Assembly: GCA_026131555.1 (NCBI GenBank)
Contig: JAMXJH010000006.1
Location: 82,282-146,281 of the forward strand
Origin: Aerococcaceae bacterium NML190073
Lineage (GTDB): Bacteria; Bacillota; Bacilli; Lactobacillales; Aerococcaceae
Direction: 5' to 3'
Length of the DNA: 64,000 nucleotides
Numbering within the stretch: position 1 is the stretch's first letter; every line of letters begins with the position of its first letter. Position numbers and translations under genes: made by a program. This document shows, piece by piece, positions 52,301 to 59,873 of the stretch. The notes beneath the pieces are model-generated. The model saw only the letters and a program-made list of their open reading frames with translations, was not told the origin of the DNA and made no database searches.

Positions 52301-54386
52301 CTTTATCGTATGTAATATGTGCTGTGTCCGCTGTTACTTTCTGACGCACTTTGTAAGTCGTCATTCCTATTTTGTTTTGCGGTAAAGCTTTAAAGGTTAC
52401 CTCACCTGCATTATTGCTTGTTGCAGTGTCAACGATAGTTGTACCGTTGGCTTCCAACAATTCTACTTCTACCGGTGCAACTGTACAACCTGTTGCTGCT
52501 ACTTTTGCTTTCACAACTGCTTGTCCCGGTGTCGGTTCTTTACATTTGTTATTGAAAACAACTGTTTCAGGGTTAACGGTTGCAACTAGTTTGTTTTCAG
52601 TATCGTGTTTCTTAACAGTCACCGTGACTGTTTTCGCTTCTTTGTCATAGGTTACATGAGCTGTGTCTGGTGCTTTTTGGCGAATCTTATAAGTGGTTAC
52701 TCCTTCTTTGCCATAAGGAATCGCTGCGAAGGTCACTTGTCCTGTAGAAGTTGCTCTTACAACTTCCAATACTTTCGTCATATCTTCATTCAATAATTCA
52801 ACTTCGATTTCACCAACAATACACCCTTGCGCTAAGACATTTGCTTTAATCACTGCAGATGTTGAATTTGGCGGAGTAATTCTATTATTGAACGTCTTAT
52901 CATCTGGATAGTTGACTGTAGCTTCTAATTGTCCATTCTTATTAACGACAACCACTGAAATGTCAATACTTTCATCCGAGTACTCAACCAATGGGTCTGA
53001 TCCAGTTTCTTCTGTTACCGTATAATTATATGTACCTGCTTCAACGTATGGGAAGGCATCAAAGACTACACGTCCGTCTTCCTTGTTCTGTACACGACCA
53101 ATCTCTCTTGAGCCTGCTGCTTCATGTTTGGTTAAGATAAATGTAAATTCTCCCTCACGTAAAGTACGTCCAGTTAATTCTTTTCTTACTTCAATTCCTA
53201 CAGGAGGTGTTGGAGTTGGTTTAGGCGTGTTCGTTCCGCCGCCTTCACCGCTTCCTGATTGACGCGCTACCGTAAAGGTACGACTATCCAAAACTTGACC
53301 TTCTGCACGTAACACAAGATTGTTAGTAAATGAAACTTGCGCACCGCCATCCGTTGCACGTGTCTTATAATCAAGCGCTACAATTGCATCCAATTGATCA
53401 AAAGTAAGCTTAAATCCTCTGGGTGTTTTTTCAATTTTAGGGGTTGGTTGCGAACCAGTATAAGGTGCCCAGGTCTCATATTTATCAAGATACTGAATGA
53501 TTAGAGAATCTTCTATTAATTCATGTCCCTCAGCTAAAGTATCTTCAATCTCGACATTAGTCAAGTGACGACGTGCATTGTTGACGCGTCCTCCCCAGTT
53601 AAATTGATTAGGATCATCCGCATCTAGCGTTACCCACTTAGAAACAATCTCTGTCGAATCAATTTGCGGTTTAGCACCTACAGTTACTGAAACATTATGT
53701 CCGTTGAAATTTAAATTAACCGGACCGCCGTTACCTAATATTCCTGTATTCCATGCTACATGCACTTGTAGCGACAAGTGTTTATTCTCAGGATGATTTT
53801 GGAAGTAGTCATTAAACGTTACAGTAATAGTTCTAGCATCAACATTGACATTCGCTTGTCCAAGTACCGCACTTCCTTTAGTAATATCAAATGTTTGATT
53901 TGCTAATAAACGCATTTCATTAGGAATTGACAAAGTTAACGTGTCGCCGCTTCTAATAGCTAACTCATTTGGAAAATTGAGCATGTATGCTAACTTGAAG
54001 TTGTCATAGTACCCAACCTCTCCCCCATTCGCCACTTCGCCACTTTCTTTTGTTAACGTAACGCTTGAGATGTATTGCGCCGGATCTACCGCTGAGAAAT
54101 AAATTTCTTCTTTCTCTTCCTCATTAGAAACCTCATTTGACGCTTGCTCTAATTCAAGTGCCGGTTCTGCGGTTTCCTCCTGCTCTTCTACATTTATTGG
54201 ATTAATCTCTTGATTGCTTGCATGAGGTTTCTCAACGCTTTGCGTATCATTCGGTTCCAATACTTCAACGGCTGGCGTCTCTACATCCGTATCGGTTGCA
54301 AATACCGAGATAGATGGCGTCAATACGTTTGTAATCAACAAAAGTACAATCAATAAATTATTGATTTTTTTGTACAAATTTTGCAT
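49383..54386 (-). CDS. Giant LPKTG adhesin with ten Cys-paired FctA-like domains
   Basis: 1667 residues. Signal peptide about 1-31, acidic region (to about 100), Ig-like adhesive region (about 100-385), a Gly/Pro/Thr linker, then eleven FctA/Spy0128-like domains of about 110-114 residues. Domain 1 has the isopeptide residues (Lys in VRKELTGRTL, Glu in YTVTEE, Asn in FNNR). Domains 2-11 have Val at the Lys position (ATVRHEGCEV), Gln at the Glu position (YKIRQK), still Asn near the end, and exactly two Cys each: one after Gly in strand A (GCEV, GCTV) and one at the end (FVNKC, FNNKC, FVNEC). I see no other Cys in the protein. LPKTGE, hydrophobic segment and QKKEN tail follow. Disulfide staples are inferred. 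Confidence 0.85.
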   Translation of the reverse strand: MQNLYKKINNLLIVLLLITNVLTPSISVFATDTDVETPAVEVLEPNDTQSVEKPHASNQEINPINVEEQEETAEPALELEQASNEVSNEEEKEEIYFSAVDPAQYISSVTLTKESGEVANGGEVGYYDNFKLAYMLNFPNELAIRSGDTLTLSIPNEMRLLANQTFDITKGSAVLGQANVNVDARTITVTFNDYFQNHPENKHLSLQVHVAWNTGILGNGGPVNLNFNGHNVSVTVGAKPQIDSTEIVSKWVTLDADDPNQFNWGGRVNNARRHLTNVEIEDTLAEGHELIEDSLIIQYLDKYETWAPYTGSQPTPKIEKTPRGFKLTFDQLDAIVALDYKTRATDGGAQVSFTNNLVLRAEGQVLDSRTFTVARQSGSGEGGGTNTPKPTPTPPVGIEVRKELTGRTLREGEFTFILTKHEAAGSREIGRVQNKEDGRVVFDAFPYVEAGTYNYTVTEETGSDPLVEYSDESIDISVVVVNKNGQLEATVNYPDDKTFNNRITPPNSTSAVIKANVLAQGCIVGEIEVELLNEDMTKVLEVVRATSTGQVTFAAIPYGKEGVTTYKIRQKAPDTAHVTYDKEAKTVTVTVKKHDTENKLVATVNPETVVFNNKCKEPTPGQAVVKAKVAATGCTVAPVEVELLEANGTTIVDTATSNNAGEVTFKALPQNKIGMTTYKVRQKVTADTAHITYDKEVKTVTVNVTKDDANNTYVATVNPETVVFNNKCKEPTPGQAIVKAKVAATGCTVAPVEVELLEANGTTIVDTATSNNAGEVTFKALPQNEIGMTTYKVRQKVTADTAHITYDKEVKTVTVNVTKDDANNTYVATVNPETVVFNNKCKEPTPGQAIVKAKVTADGCVVAPTQFELLNADGDVLETVTSNAAGEVNFPAVSYTEVGTTTYKVRQKATDTPKVEYDKAEKTVTVTVTKNDVNNTLVAKVNPEVLTFANRCIPTAPARVAIDGSVRYEGCEVKPAPTQFELLDSNKRVIQTVTSDANGKYRFQPIERTEVGNVTYYIRQKATSTPFVSYDNKEVEVIVTIRKDEDKNVYVPAIAYAVLPEYVNTCIKPKATKVVLEATVRHEGCEVAPKPTEFELVDEAGKVIQTVTSTPEGKVVFAEITYDKVSNPTYKIRQKATDTAFVDYDNREISVTVNVTNNDKNELVATPVFTNEPAFVNKCIKPIPAKMTLEATVRYEGCEVEPKPTEFELVDEAGQVVQTVTSTQDGRVIFAEITYDKEGKVNYKIRQKATDTAFVDYDNREIPVTVTVTNNNQNQLQVSAGFTNEPAFVNKCIKPTPTQVVFEATVKHEGCEVTPEPSTFELVDPTGKVVQTATSKDGKVTFEPIKYNEVTKEAQTYTIRQTSKDTAFITYDKKEVQVTVNVANNDKNVLGATVEFKNEPTFVNECIKPKATKVVLEATVRHEGCEVAPKPTEFELVDEAGKVIQTVTSTPEGKVVFTEITYDKVSNPTYKIRQKATDTAFVDYDNREISVTVNVTNNDKNELVAKPVFTNEPAFVNKCIKPTPGRVILEAKVTNKGCEVAPDATNFELLQDGKVIQTVPSKGGKVVFEVERNEVGKVTYQIRQVPGKQGNVVYDKKVVTVTVNTTNTDKNELTSIATYENDTTFVNECQGKVLPKTGEFNTVFILPIAVLAMAGALVTISFQKKEN
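51834..52511 (-). repeat. Tandem 339-bp duplication encoding domains 3 and 4 of the Cys-paired adhesin
   Basis: The block ending CACAATT recurs 339 bases apart (51840 and 52179) and the two copies differ at only a few bases. A second near-identical pair, about 340 bases each, lies at 49830-50165 and 50850-51185 (domains 10 and 7), so recent duplication and recombination shaped the gene. Confidence 0.8.
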
Positions 54387-54466
54387 TACAATATTTCTCC
54401 CCTCTTAATTAGTATTTTTTTGAAAGCAAAATATAGTTAGTATCAACATATTTTACAATTCAATCT

Positions 54467-54508
54467 ATTATAATCTTATTGTTACTCTTTGACAATAGTA
54501 ATTGTCAA
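54467..54508 (-). promoter_or_regulatory. Promoter of the 1667-residue adhesin gene with inverted repeat at -35
   Basis: Minus strand TTGTCA (54490-54495), 17-base spacer, TATAAT (54467-54472). An inverted repeat TTGACAAT-agta-ATTGTCAA (54489-54508) overlaps the -35, and resembles the palindrome in front of the other giant adhesin gene. Confidence 0.65.
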
Positions 54509-54606
54509 TTATTTTTTTACGTAATCCCTTCCAATTTTAAGTTGTCTTTTTTAACAGAACAAAATAAAAAGCTACCATTTTTGACTGGTAACTTTTATCT
54601 TTTTTA

Positions 54607-54855
54607 TTATTGTTCTTGATCTGCAATCACAATTCTGGAACGCTTTTGTCCGCGGGAATGAACGCTGTAAACGATAGTGCGAATTGCACGCGCTACGCGC
54701 CCTTTCTTGCCGATGACGCGTCCCACATCTTCCGGATGCAGATGCAAATGATACTCCATGAATTCATCTGTTTCAACTTTCTCAATTGAGAACTCTTCAG
54801 GATGATCCACGAGCGGTTCAACGATTGTTGAAATTAAGGCATCTATATTTGGCAT
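54607..54855 (-). CDS. khpA: KH-domain RNA-binding protein KhpA
   Basis: 82 residues, a single KH domain with the GxxG loop in GRVIGKKGRVARAIRTIV (about 49-66). KhpA pairs with KhpB (Jag/EloR) to bind RNA and influences cell division and elongation in streptococci. It follows rpsP, the usual order. Start ATG follows GGATGAGAGATT. Confidence 0.94.
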   Translation of the reverse strand: MPNIDALISTIVEPLVDHPEEFSIEKVETDEFMEYHLHLHPEDVGRVIGKKGRVARAIRTIVYSVHSRGQKRSRIVIADQEQ

Positions 54856-54935
54856 AATCTCTCATCCTTATACTGATTCGGTATCAAGGTTATTGAATAA
54901 ACCTATGTGAAACATGTGATGTCCTTTGTTACGAC

Positions 54936-55199
54936 TTATTTGCTCTCGTGGAATTTCTTCATGATTCCTTTAGATGATAATAAGTTGCGTACTGTGTCAG
55001 ATGGTTGTGCACCATTACCTAACCATTTCAACGCTAATTCTTCAGACACTTCCAAAGTAGCCGGTTCTGTTAATGGGTTGTATGTACCAATCTTTTCGAT
55101 AATACGTCCGTCACGTGGTGAACGTGCGTCTGCTACTACGATACGGTAGAAAGGTGCTTTCTTAGAACCCATACGCTTTAAACGAATTTTTACTGCCAT
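54936..55199 (-). CDS. rpsP: 30S ribosomal protein S16
   Basis: 87 residues, full length. [20 protein letters not shown] and [21 protein letters not shown] are S16 signatures. The ATG at 55199 follows ATGGAGGTGACAAAC; the five extra upstream codons of the frame overlap this ribosome binding site. First gene of the rpsP-khpA pair. Confidence 0.97.
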   Translation of the reverse strand: MAVKIRLKRMGSKKAPFYRIVVADARSPRDGRIIEKIGTYNPLTEPATLEVSEELALKWLGNGAQPSDTVRNLLSSKGIMKKFHESK

Positions 55200-55300
55200 G
55201 TTTGTCACCTCCATTACTTGATTACTTTGCTATTCTATCAGAAAAAAAACACTCTGTAAAGCTTTTTTACTTTACAGAGTAAGTTTTTTTATCTAATTGA

Positions 55301-56992
55301 TTACATTTCTTTCGGTGCTTCAATTCCTAATAAGGATAGTCCATCTTTCAAGACGTTCGCAACACTTTGAACGAGTGCAATACGTGCTTCCAATTGAGCA
55401 TCTTCTTCTAAGATACGCGTATTGCCGTAATATTTATTGAAGAGTTGCGCTAATTGGATAATGTACTTCGCAATGTGTGACGGTTCATATTTCTCGCCGG
55501 CTTGCAAAATAACACGTGGGTAAACTGCTAACTTCTTAATCACTTCCCAGCTGTAATCGTCTGTGAGCGACAGTGCGTTAGCAAGGTCAACTTCTTTTCC
55601 GTATTTAGCTAGAATACTGTGCGAGCGCGCATGCGCATATTGAACGTATGGTCCGGTTTCTCCTTCGAATTGAACGATTTCTTCCAAGTTCAAGTCGAAA
55701 CCATTCATGCGATCTGTCTTCAAATCATTGAAAACAACGGCACCTACCCCAATTTTGTGTGCGACTTCTTCTTTATTCGGTAAGGTTGGGTTCTTCAATT
55801 CAATTTGTTCCAATGCCAGTTCAATCGCATCATTTAAGACATCTTCCAATAGAACGATTTTTCCTTTACGCGTCGATAATTTCTTGCCACCTAAGGTAAT
55901 TAGACCGAAAGCAACGTGGTGCATGTCATCTGACCAATCGTTCCCCATACGCTTCAATACAGCTTTCAATTGCTTGAAGTGATTAGCTTGCTCGTTTCCG
56001 ACTACATAGATACATTGTGCAAAATCATATGTGCGGTGGCGATAGTATGCCGTTGCTAAGTCACGCGTTAAATATAGCGTTGCGCCGTCGGATTTCTTAA
56101 TCAATGCAGGCGGTAAATCTTCCTCATCCAGTTTGACTAAAGTCGCACCATTGTCAATTTCGGAAATACCTTTCTCTTCAAGTAAATCCAACACTTCGTC
56201 CATCTTATCATTGTAGAAAGCTTCGCCGTTCATTGAGTCGAAGTGAATGTCTAACATTTTGTAGACTTTATTGAATTCTTGTAATGACTCATCTTTGAAC
56301 CATTGCCATAATGCCAATGTTTCAGGATCGCCGTCCTCTAATTTCTTGAAGGCAGCACGTCCTTGTTCTTCAAGACTTGGGTCTTCTTCTGCTTTCTCGT
56401 GGAAATCAACATATAATTTAACAAGTTCTTTCACCGGGTCTGCCTTGACAGTTTCTTCGTCACCCCATAGTTTGTAGGCTACAATCAATTTCCCGAATTG
56501 TGTTCCCCAGTCACCTAAGTGATTGATACGAATGGTATTATAATTTAATTTTTTCAAAATCAACGCAATCGCATTCCCGATAACAGTTGAACGCAAATGC
56601 CCCATTGACATTGGTTTAGCAATGTTTGGTGACGACATATCAATCGGTACATTTTTGCCATGACCAACATCCGTACTACCGTAATTCTCTCCCTCTTGCA
56701 AAACAGTATGCAACACTTTGTCCGTTACTTCCGCACGATTCAAGAAGAAGTTTACATAAGGTCCTACTGCTACTACCTTGTCGAAATGCGTTGTGTCTAC
56801 TTGTTCAACGACTTCTTGCGCAATCATTTGCGGTGCTTTGCGAAATGCTTTCGCCAATGTGAAAACCGGGAACGCTAAATCCCCATGTTCTGCGTGACTT
56901 GGCACCTCAATTAAATTCAAGATAGCTTCTTGCGTTAAATGCTCACCCAACACTGCGACTAATGCTTCAGCAACTAATTGCTTATTTTCCAT
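55301..56992 (-). CDS. argS: Arginyl-tRNA synthetase
   Basis: 563 residues, class I synthetase. The HIGH-type motif is in SSPNIAKPMSMGHLRST (about 119-135), the KMSKS-equivalent region is LSTRKGKIV, and the C-terminal DALR anticodon-binding domain contains YVQYAHARSHSI. It charges tRNA-Arg with arginine. Its expression is controlled by an Arg T-box leader with a CGC specifier and terminator directly upstream. Start ATG follows GGAGGAAGAATAG. Confidence 0.97.
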   Translation of the reverse strand: MENKQLVAEALVAVLGEHLTQEAILNLIEVPSHAEHGDLAFPVFTLAKAFRKAPQMIAQEVVEQVDTTHFDKVVAVGPYVNFFLNRAEVTDKVLHTVLQEGENYGSTDVGHGKNVPIDMSSPNIAKPMSMGHLRSTVIGNAIALILKKLNYNTIRINHLGDWGTQFGKLIVAYKLWGDEETVKADPVKELVKLYVDFHEKAEEDPSLEEQGRAAFKKLEDGDPETLALWQWFKDESLQEFNKVYKMLDIHFDSMNGEAFYNDKMDEVLDLLEEKGISEIDNGATLVKLDEEDLPPALIKKSDGATLYLTRDLATAYYRHRTYDFAQCIYVVGNEQANHFKQLKAVLKRMGNDWSDDMHHVAFGLITLGGKKLSTRKGKIVLLEDVLNDAIELALEQIELKNPTLPNKEEVAHKIGVGAVVFNDLKTDRMNGFDLNLEEIVQFEGETGPYVQYAHARSHSILAKYGKEVDLANALSLTDDYSWEVIKKLAVYPRVILQAGEKYEPSHIAKYIIQLAQLFNKYYGNTRILEEDAQLEARIALVQSVANVLKDGLSLLGIEAPKEM

Positions 56993-57001
56993 CTATTCTT
57001 C

Positions 57002-57046
57002 CTCCATTCCAAAAAATAAAAACCTCTAGAAGTTTCCTTCTAGAGG
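57002..57046 (-). terminator. T-box-regulated terminator before argS
   Basis: Perfect 10-base stem CCTCTAGAAG / CTTCTAGAGG, TTTC loop, long T-run on the minus strand (57002-57022). Uncharged tRNA-Arg should favour the antiterminator instead. Confidence 0.85.
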
Positions 57047-57260
57047 CGAATTGACTTTAACAACACACGGTACCACTCTATTTCCCAATATGACTATTGG
57101 CTTTTAACCTTGCTAACGAAGTGGTCTCCGAATCAGGCTACTTAAGTTCACCTGAATGCTATAAGAAAGTGCGCTTCAGATAACTGCATCATGTTGGCTC
57201 TCATCTTCCCAACTTGCTGTGATGATTGGCGAGTTTCTTACTCTCTTTCAAAGCTTATTT
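57047..57260 (-). promoter_or_regulatory. T-box riboswitch (arginine) upstream of argS
   Basis: Minus strand holds the T-box core GAGTGGTACCGTG (57066-57078), a near match to AGGGTGGNACCGCG, downstream of an extended Stem I region. The presumed specifier loop reads GAAGCGCACT with codon CGC (Arg) at 57171-57173 followed by A. Promoter TATAAT with a TGC extension is at 57267-57272. Confidence 0.88.
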
Positions 57261-57266
57261 TTGACC

Positions 57267-57272
57267 ATTATA
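57267..57272 (-). promoter_or_regulatory. -10 element of the argS T-box leader
   Basis: Minus strand TTTGCTATAATGG, an extended -10; the -35 is not convincing. Confidence 0.5.
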
Positions 57273-57346
57273 GCAAACTTTACATTGGATTGCTACCCCT
57301 ATCTATCAAAAAAAGCCTGCTAAACGCAGACTTTCTCTTCATTCAA

Positions 57347-57628
57347 TTAAGCTACCGGGTAAACCGATACTTGCTTCTTGTCGCGACCTTTACGCTCGAA
57401 ACGTACTACGCCGTCGATTTTTGCAAATAAAGTATCATCGCCACCGATTCCAACGTTCAATCCCGGGTGGATTTTCGTACCACGTTGACGGTAAATGATT
57501 GAACCGCCTGTGATTGTTTGTCCGTCAGCTGCTTTTGCACCTAAACGTTTTGAACGAGAGTCACGACCGTTAGAAGTCGAACCTCCCCCTTTTTTGTGGG
57601 CGAATAATTGTAAGTTTAATTTCAACAT
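57347..57628 (-). CDS. rpmA: 50S ribosomal protein L27
   Basis: 93 residues. The N-terminus [18 protein letters not shown] includes the Firmicutes leader that Prp cleaves after LQLFA to expose HKKGGGS near the peptidyl-transferase centre. The rest ([25 protein letters not shown]) is typical L27. Start chosen at 57628 (GGAGGTGCCTTTG upstream), not the longer frame. The Prp protease is encoded directly upstream. Confidence 0.97.
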   Translation of the reverse strand: MLKLNLQLFAHKKGGGSTSNGRDSRSKRLGAKAADGQTITGGSIIYRQRGTKIHPGLNVGIGGDDTLFAKIDGVVRFERKGRDKKQVSVYPVA

Positions 57629-57645
57629 CAAAGGCACCTCCTTGG

Positions 57646-57987
57646 TTATAAGTTAATTTGAGTAATCTCAATAAAATCTGGATATGTTTGTGCAGTGATT
57701 TGCAATGCAAATTCCAAATGTCGCATCAACAACTGCACATCGCGTTGGGTGTCTGCTGAATCAATTACCGGCAAGGTTAACTTTAAGTACCCGCCTTCCA
57801 CATCATCAACAATCACATCAGCTACCACATTGAGCAATTCCGTTAATGAATTCTCAACTGAAATCACCTGACTCGAAACGGCTGCACATACAATGTCGCT
57901 TCCATATTCGGCAAAGCCGGCATGTCCGCTCAATTCAATTTGCTGGATAGCACCTGTGCCATCTCGACCAATCTCAATATGTATCAT
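57646..57987 (-). CDS. prp: Ribosomal-processing cysteine protease Prp
   Basis: 113 residues. The catalytic His and Cys are in [18 protein letters not shown] (about 21-38). Prp removes the N-terminal leader of L27; its gene lies between rplU and rpmA as in other Firmicutes. It starts two bases after the rplU stop. Confidence 0.95.
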   Translation of the reverse strand: MIHIEIGRDGTGAIQQIELSGHAGFAEYGSDIVCAAVSSQVISVENSLTELLNVVADVIVDDVEGGYLKLTLPVIDSADTQRDVQLLMRHLEFALQITAQTYPDFIEITQINL

Positions 57988-57989
57988 AA

Positions 57990-58298
57990 TTATGCGTTAA
58001 TCGCATCGATGACCAATTTAGTATATGGTTGACGGTGACCTTGTTTGCGGTGAGAGTCTTTACGACGTTTGTATTTGAAAGTAACTACTTTCTTCGCACG
58101 TCCTTGTTTCTCAACAGTAGCTTCAACTGTCGCGCCTTCAACTAATGGAGTTCCCACTTTAGTTGTTTCGCCACCTACTAATACTACTTCGTCAAACGTT
58201 ACTTTGTCGCCGGCTTCTACGTCTAATTTCTCAACGAAGATTGATTGGCCAACTTCTACTTTTACTTGCTTTCCGCCTGTTTTGATAATTGCGTACAT
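57990..58298 (-). CDS. rplU: 50S ribosomal protein L21
   Basis: 102 residues, full length: [15 protein letters not shown] at the N-terminus and [20 protein letters not shown] near the C-terminus are L21 hallmarks. First gene of rplU-prp-rpmA. AAAGGAGGTGCTTGA precedes the start, and the leader at 58305-58420 resembles the L21 autoregulatory leader. Confidence 0.97.
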   Translation of the reverse strand: MYAIIKTGGKQVKVEVGQSIFVEKLDVEAGDKVTFDEVVLVGGETTKVGTPLVEGATVEATVEKQGRAKKVVTFKYKRRKDSHRKQGHRQPYTKLVIDAINA

Positions 58299-58304
58299 TC
58301 AAGC

Positions 58305-58420
58305 ACCTCCTTTATTTTCTTTAGGGATATTCCCTTGCACTTAGACTCGCCATGTTAAGTGGCTCTTGCTCTTAAACTCAACTTGTGCGGTTGCAGATGT
58401 GGTGCTACACATAAACAACA
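58305..58420 (-). promoter_or_regulatory. Probable L21 leader RNA
   Basis: Between the rplU promoter and gene the minus strand has CACAAGTTGAGTTTAAGAG, GAGCCA...TGGCGAGTC and AAGTGCAAGGGA..TCCC, the order of conserved pieces I recall for the Bacillus L21 leader, thought to be bound by L21 for feedback. GGGATATTCCC forms a local hairpin near 58322-58333. Confidence 0.6.
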
Positions 58421-58425
58421 GCTAT

Positions 58426-58454
58426 ATGTTATCAGAACCCCTTGGTTTAGTCAA
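58426..58454 (-). promoter_or_regulatory. rplU promoter
   Basis: Minus strand TTGACT (58449-58454), 17-base spacer, TAACAT (58426-58431). Confidence 0.65.
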
Positions 58455-58600
58455 GGTTTATTGCTACTTTCAACAAAAAAATCTAACACTTCCTGTCCGA
58501 GTGCGCGTTCGTCGTCGAAATTCACGATTCGATTCCCCACATGGTTCCGCTTCCCTAGTACAAACGCATCATCGATAATATTTAACCGTTGGGAATCACT
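58451..58600 (-). pseudogene. Possible gene remnant (49 open codons without a start) after ccpA
   Basis: After an in-frame TAA the minus strand stays open for 49 codons with protein-like composition: RLNIIDDAFVLGKRNH, IVNFDDERALGQEVLDFF and a final ESSNKP before TGA. No ATG and no ribosome binding site are present, and the ccpA terminator lies just upstream. I cannot name a family. It could be the 3' end of a lost gene or chance. Confidence 0.3.
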
Positions 58601-58633
58601 TTATTTTTTATCTGTCTGCCACAATAGCAAAAA

Positions 58634-58655
58634 AAAGGAGTCCTTCGACTCCTTT
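58634..58655 (-). terminator. ccpA terminator
   Basis: Perfect 9-base stem AAAGGAGTC / GACTCCTTT, CTTC loop, eight T on the minus strand. Confidence 0.85.
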
Positions 58656-58664
58656 AGATAGCAT

Positions 58665-59672
58665 CTAATTATCAGATAAAGTTGAACCTCGTTGAATGAA
58701 TTTATGAGGTAAAATAATTTGATGTTGCTCTACTTCTTCATTATTCATGATTTTTGTCAATAGACGCATTGCCACTGCACCGATATCATACAATGGTAAT
58801 TGGATACTTGATAATTGTGGGCGTACAATTTGCGTCAACATAGAGTTGTTGCTTGTAATGATTTCAAATTCTTCAGGCACTTTGATACCACGGTCGTACA
58901 AAGCGTTCGAAATCGCAATTGCAATCTCGTCGTCCGACACAACTGCAGCCGTTGCTTTCGCTGCCAAAAGTTGCGCTGCAATCTTATCCCCTTCTGAATA
59001 ACTGAAATTCTTTTGAATAATCAAGTCTTGTTTCACTTTAACGTTGTGCTGTGCCAAGGCCTCTTTATATCCTGCTAAGCGGAAATCACGGTTAATGTCA
59101 TACTCGGCTGACCCGGTCACAAGTGCTACGCGTCGTTTGTGACCCAGTAGATATTCTGTCACTTCACGTGTTGCAGCGCGATAATCAATATTAACCATTG
59201 ATAAATCCGTCTCAGACAATACGGTTCCAGCGAAGACAACAGGCGTTCTTGTACGACTCACTTCTTGACGAATGTGATCTTGGATATGGTATCCCATAAA
59301 GATAATACCGTCGACTTGTTTCGCTAACAATGTATTGAATACTTGTAATTCTTTCTCGGGATTCTCATCTGAGTTAGCCAAAATAATATTGTATTTATAC
59401 ATTGATGCAATATCATCGATTCCGCGTGCCAAAGATGAGAAAAATAGGTTGGTAACGTTTGGAATAATTACCCCTACAGTTGTTGTCTTTTTACTCGCTA
59501 AACCGCGAGCTACAGCATTTGGACGATAGTCTAGGCGCTCGATAACTTCCGATACTTTCTTACGTGTACTCGGTTTGACATTCGGGTTGCCGTTTACAAC
59601 ACGTGAAACTGTCGCCATTGATACGCCTGCTTCACGCGCAACGTCGTAAATGGTAATGGTTTGCTTATCCAT
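58665..59672 (-). CDS. ccpA: Catabolite control protein A
   Basis: 335 residues, LacI/GalR family. The N-terminal HTH and hinge read TITIYDVAREAGVSMATVSRVV, NGNPNVKPSTRKKV and NAVARGLASKKTTTVG, which is CcpA-like; the core has the VDGIIFMGYHI and RPQLSSIQLPLYDIGAVAMRLL segments of CcpA. With HPr-Ser-P it binds cre sites to repress or activate carbon-use genes. A cre site overlaps its own -35, so autorepression is likely, and cre-like sites occur before adhE and the zinc alcohol dehydrogenase gene in this window. Confidence 0.93.
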   Translation of the reverse strand: MDKQTITIYDVAREAGVSMATVSRVVNGNPNVKPSTRKKVSEVIERLDYRPNAVARGLASKKTTTVGVIIPNVTNLFFSSLARGIDDIASMYKYNIILANSDENPEKELQVFNTLLAKQVDGIIFMGYHIQDHIRQEVSRTRTPVVFAGTVLSETDLSMVNIDYRAATREVTEYLLGHKRRVALVTGSAEYDINRDFRLAGYKEALAQHNVKVKQDLIIQKNFSYSEGDKIAAQLLAAKATAAVVSDDEIAIAISNALYDRGIKVPEEFEIITSNNSMLTQIVRPQLSSIQLPLYDIGAVAMRLLTKIMNNEEVEQHQIILPHKFIQRGSTLSDN

Positions 59673-59708
59673 TGAGTTTACCTTCTTTCTGCAATTTTCC
59701 TGTTAATC

Positions 59709-59746
59709 ATCATAGCACATTGTTCATGTTTTTGCAAACGTTTTTA
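59709..59746 (-). promoter_or_regulatory. ccpA promoter with overlapping cre site
   Basis: Minus strand TTGCAA (59732-59737), 17-base spacer, TATGAT (59709-59714). On the plus strand TGCAAACGTTTTTA (59733-59746) matches the cre consensus at about 13 of 14 positions and overlaps the -35. Confidence 0.65.
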
Positions 59747-59826
59747 TTACATTCTTTCATTGTTGTGCTCATTCCACATTGAAAAACACTTGTAATTCGA
59801 TGTGTTTTTCAGAAACATTATCAAAA

Positions 59827-59861
59827 AAGTCGCATCTGTGACCTTATCACAAATGCGACTT
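59827..59861 (-). terminator. Terminator of the nfeD-floA unit
   Basis: Stem AAGTCGCAT / ATGCGACTT with inner GTGA/TCAC pairing; T-run (TTTTTTGA) on the minus strand. Confidence 0.7.
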
Positions 59862-59873
59862 CGCATACCTCTA

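Noticed and set aside
49383..54386. Exported thiol oxidase for the Cys-paired adhesin within this window
   Set aside because: The only CxxC thioredoxin-like protein (17547-17903) lacks a signal peptide or membrane anchor.
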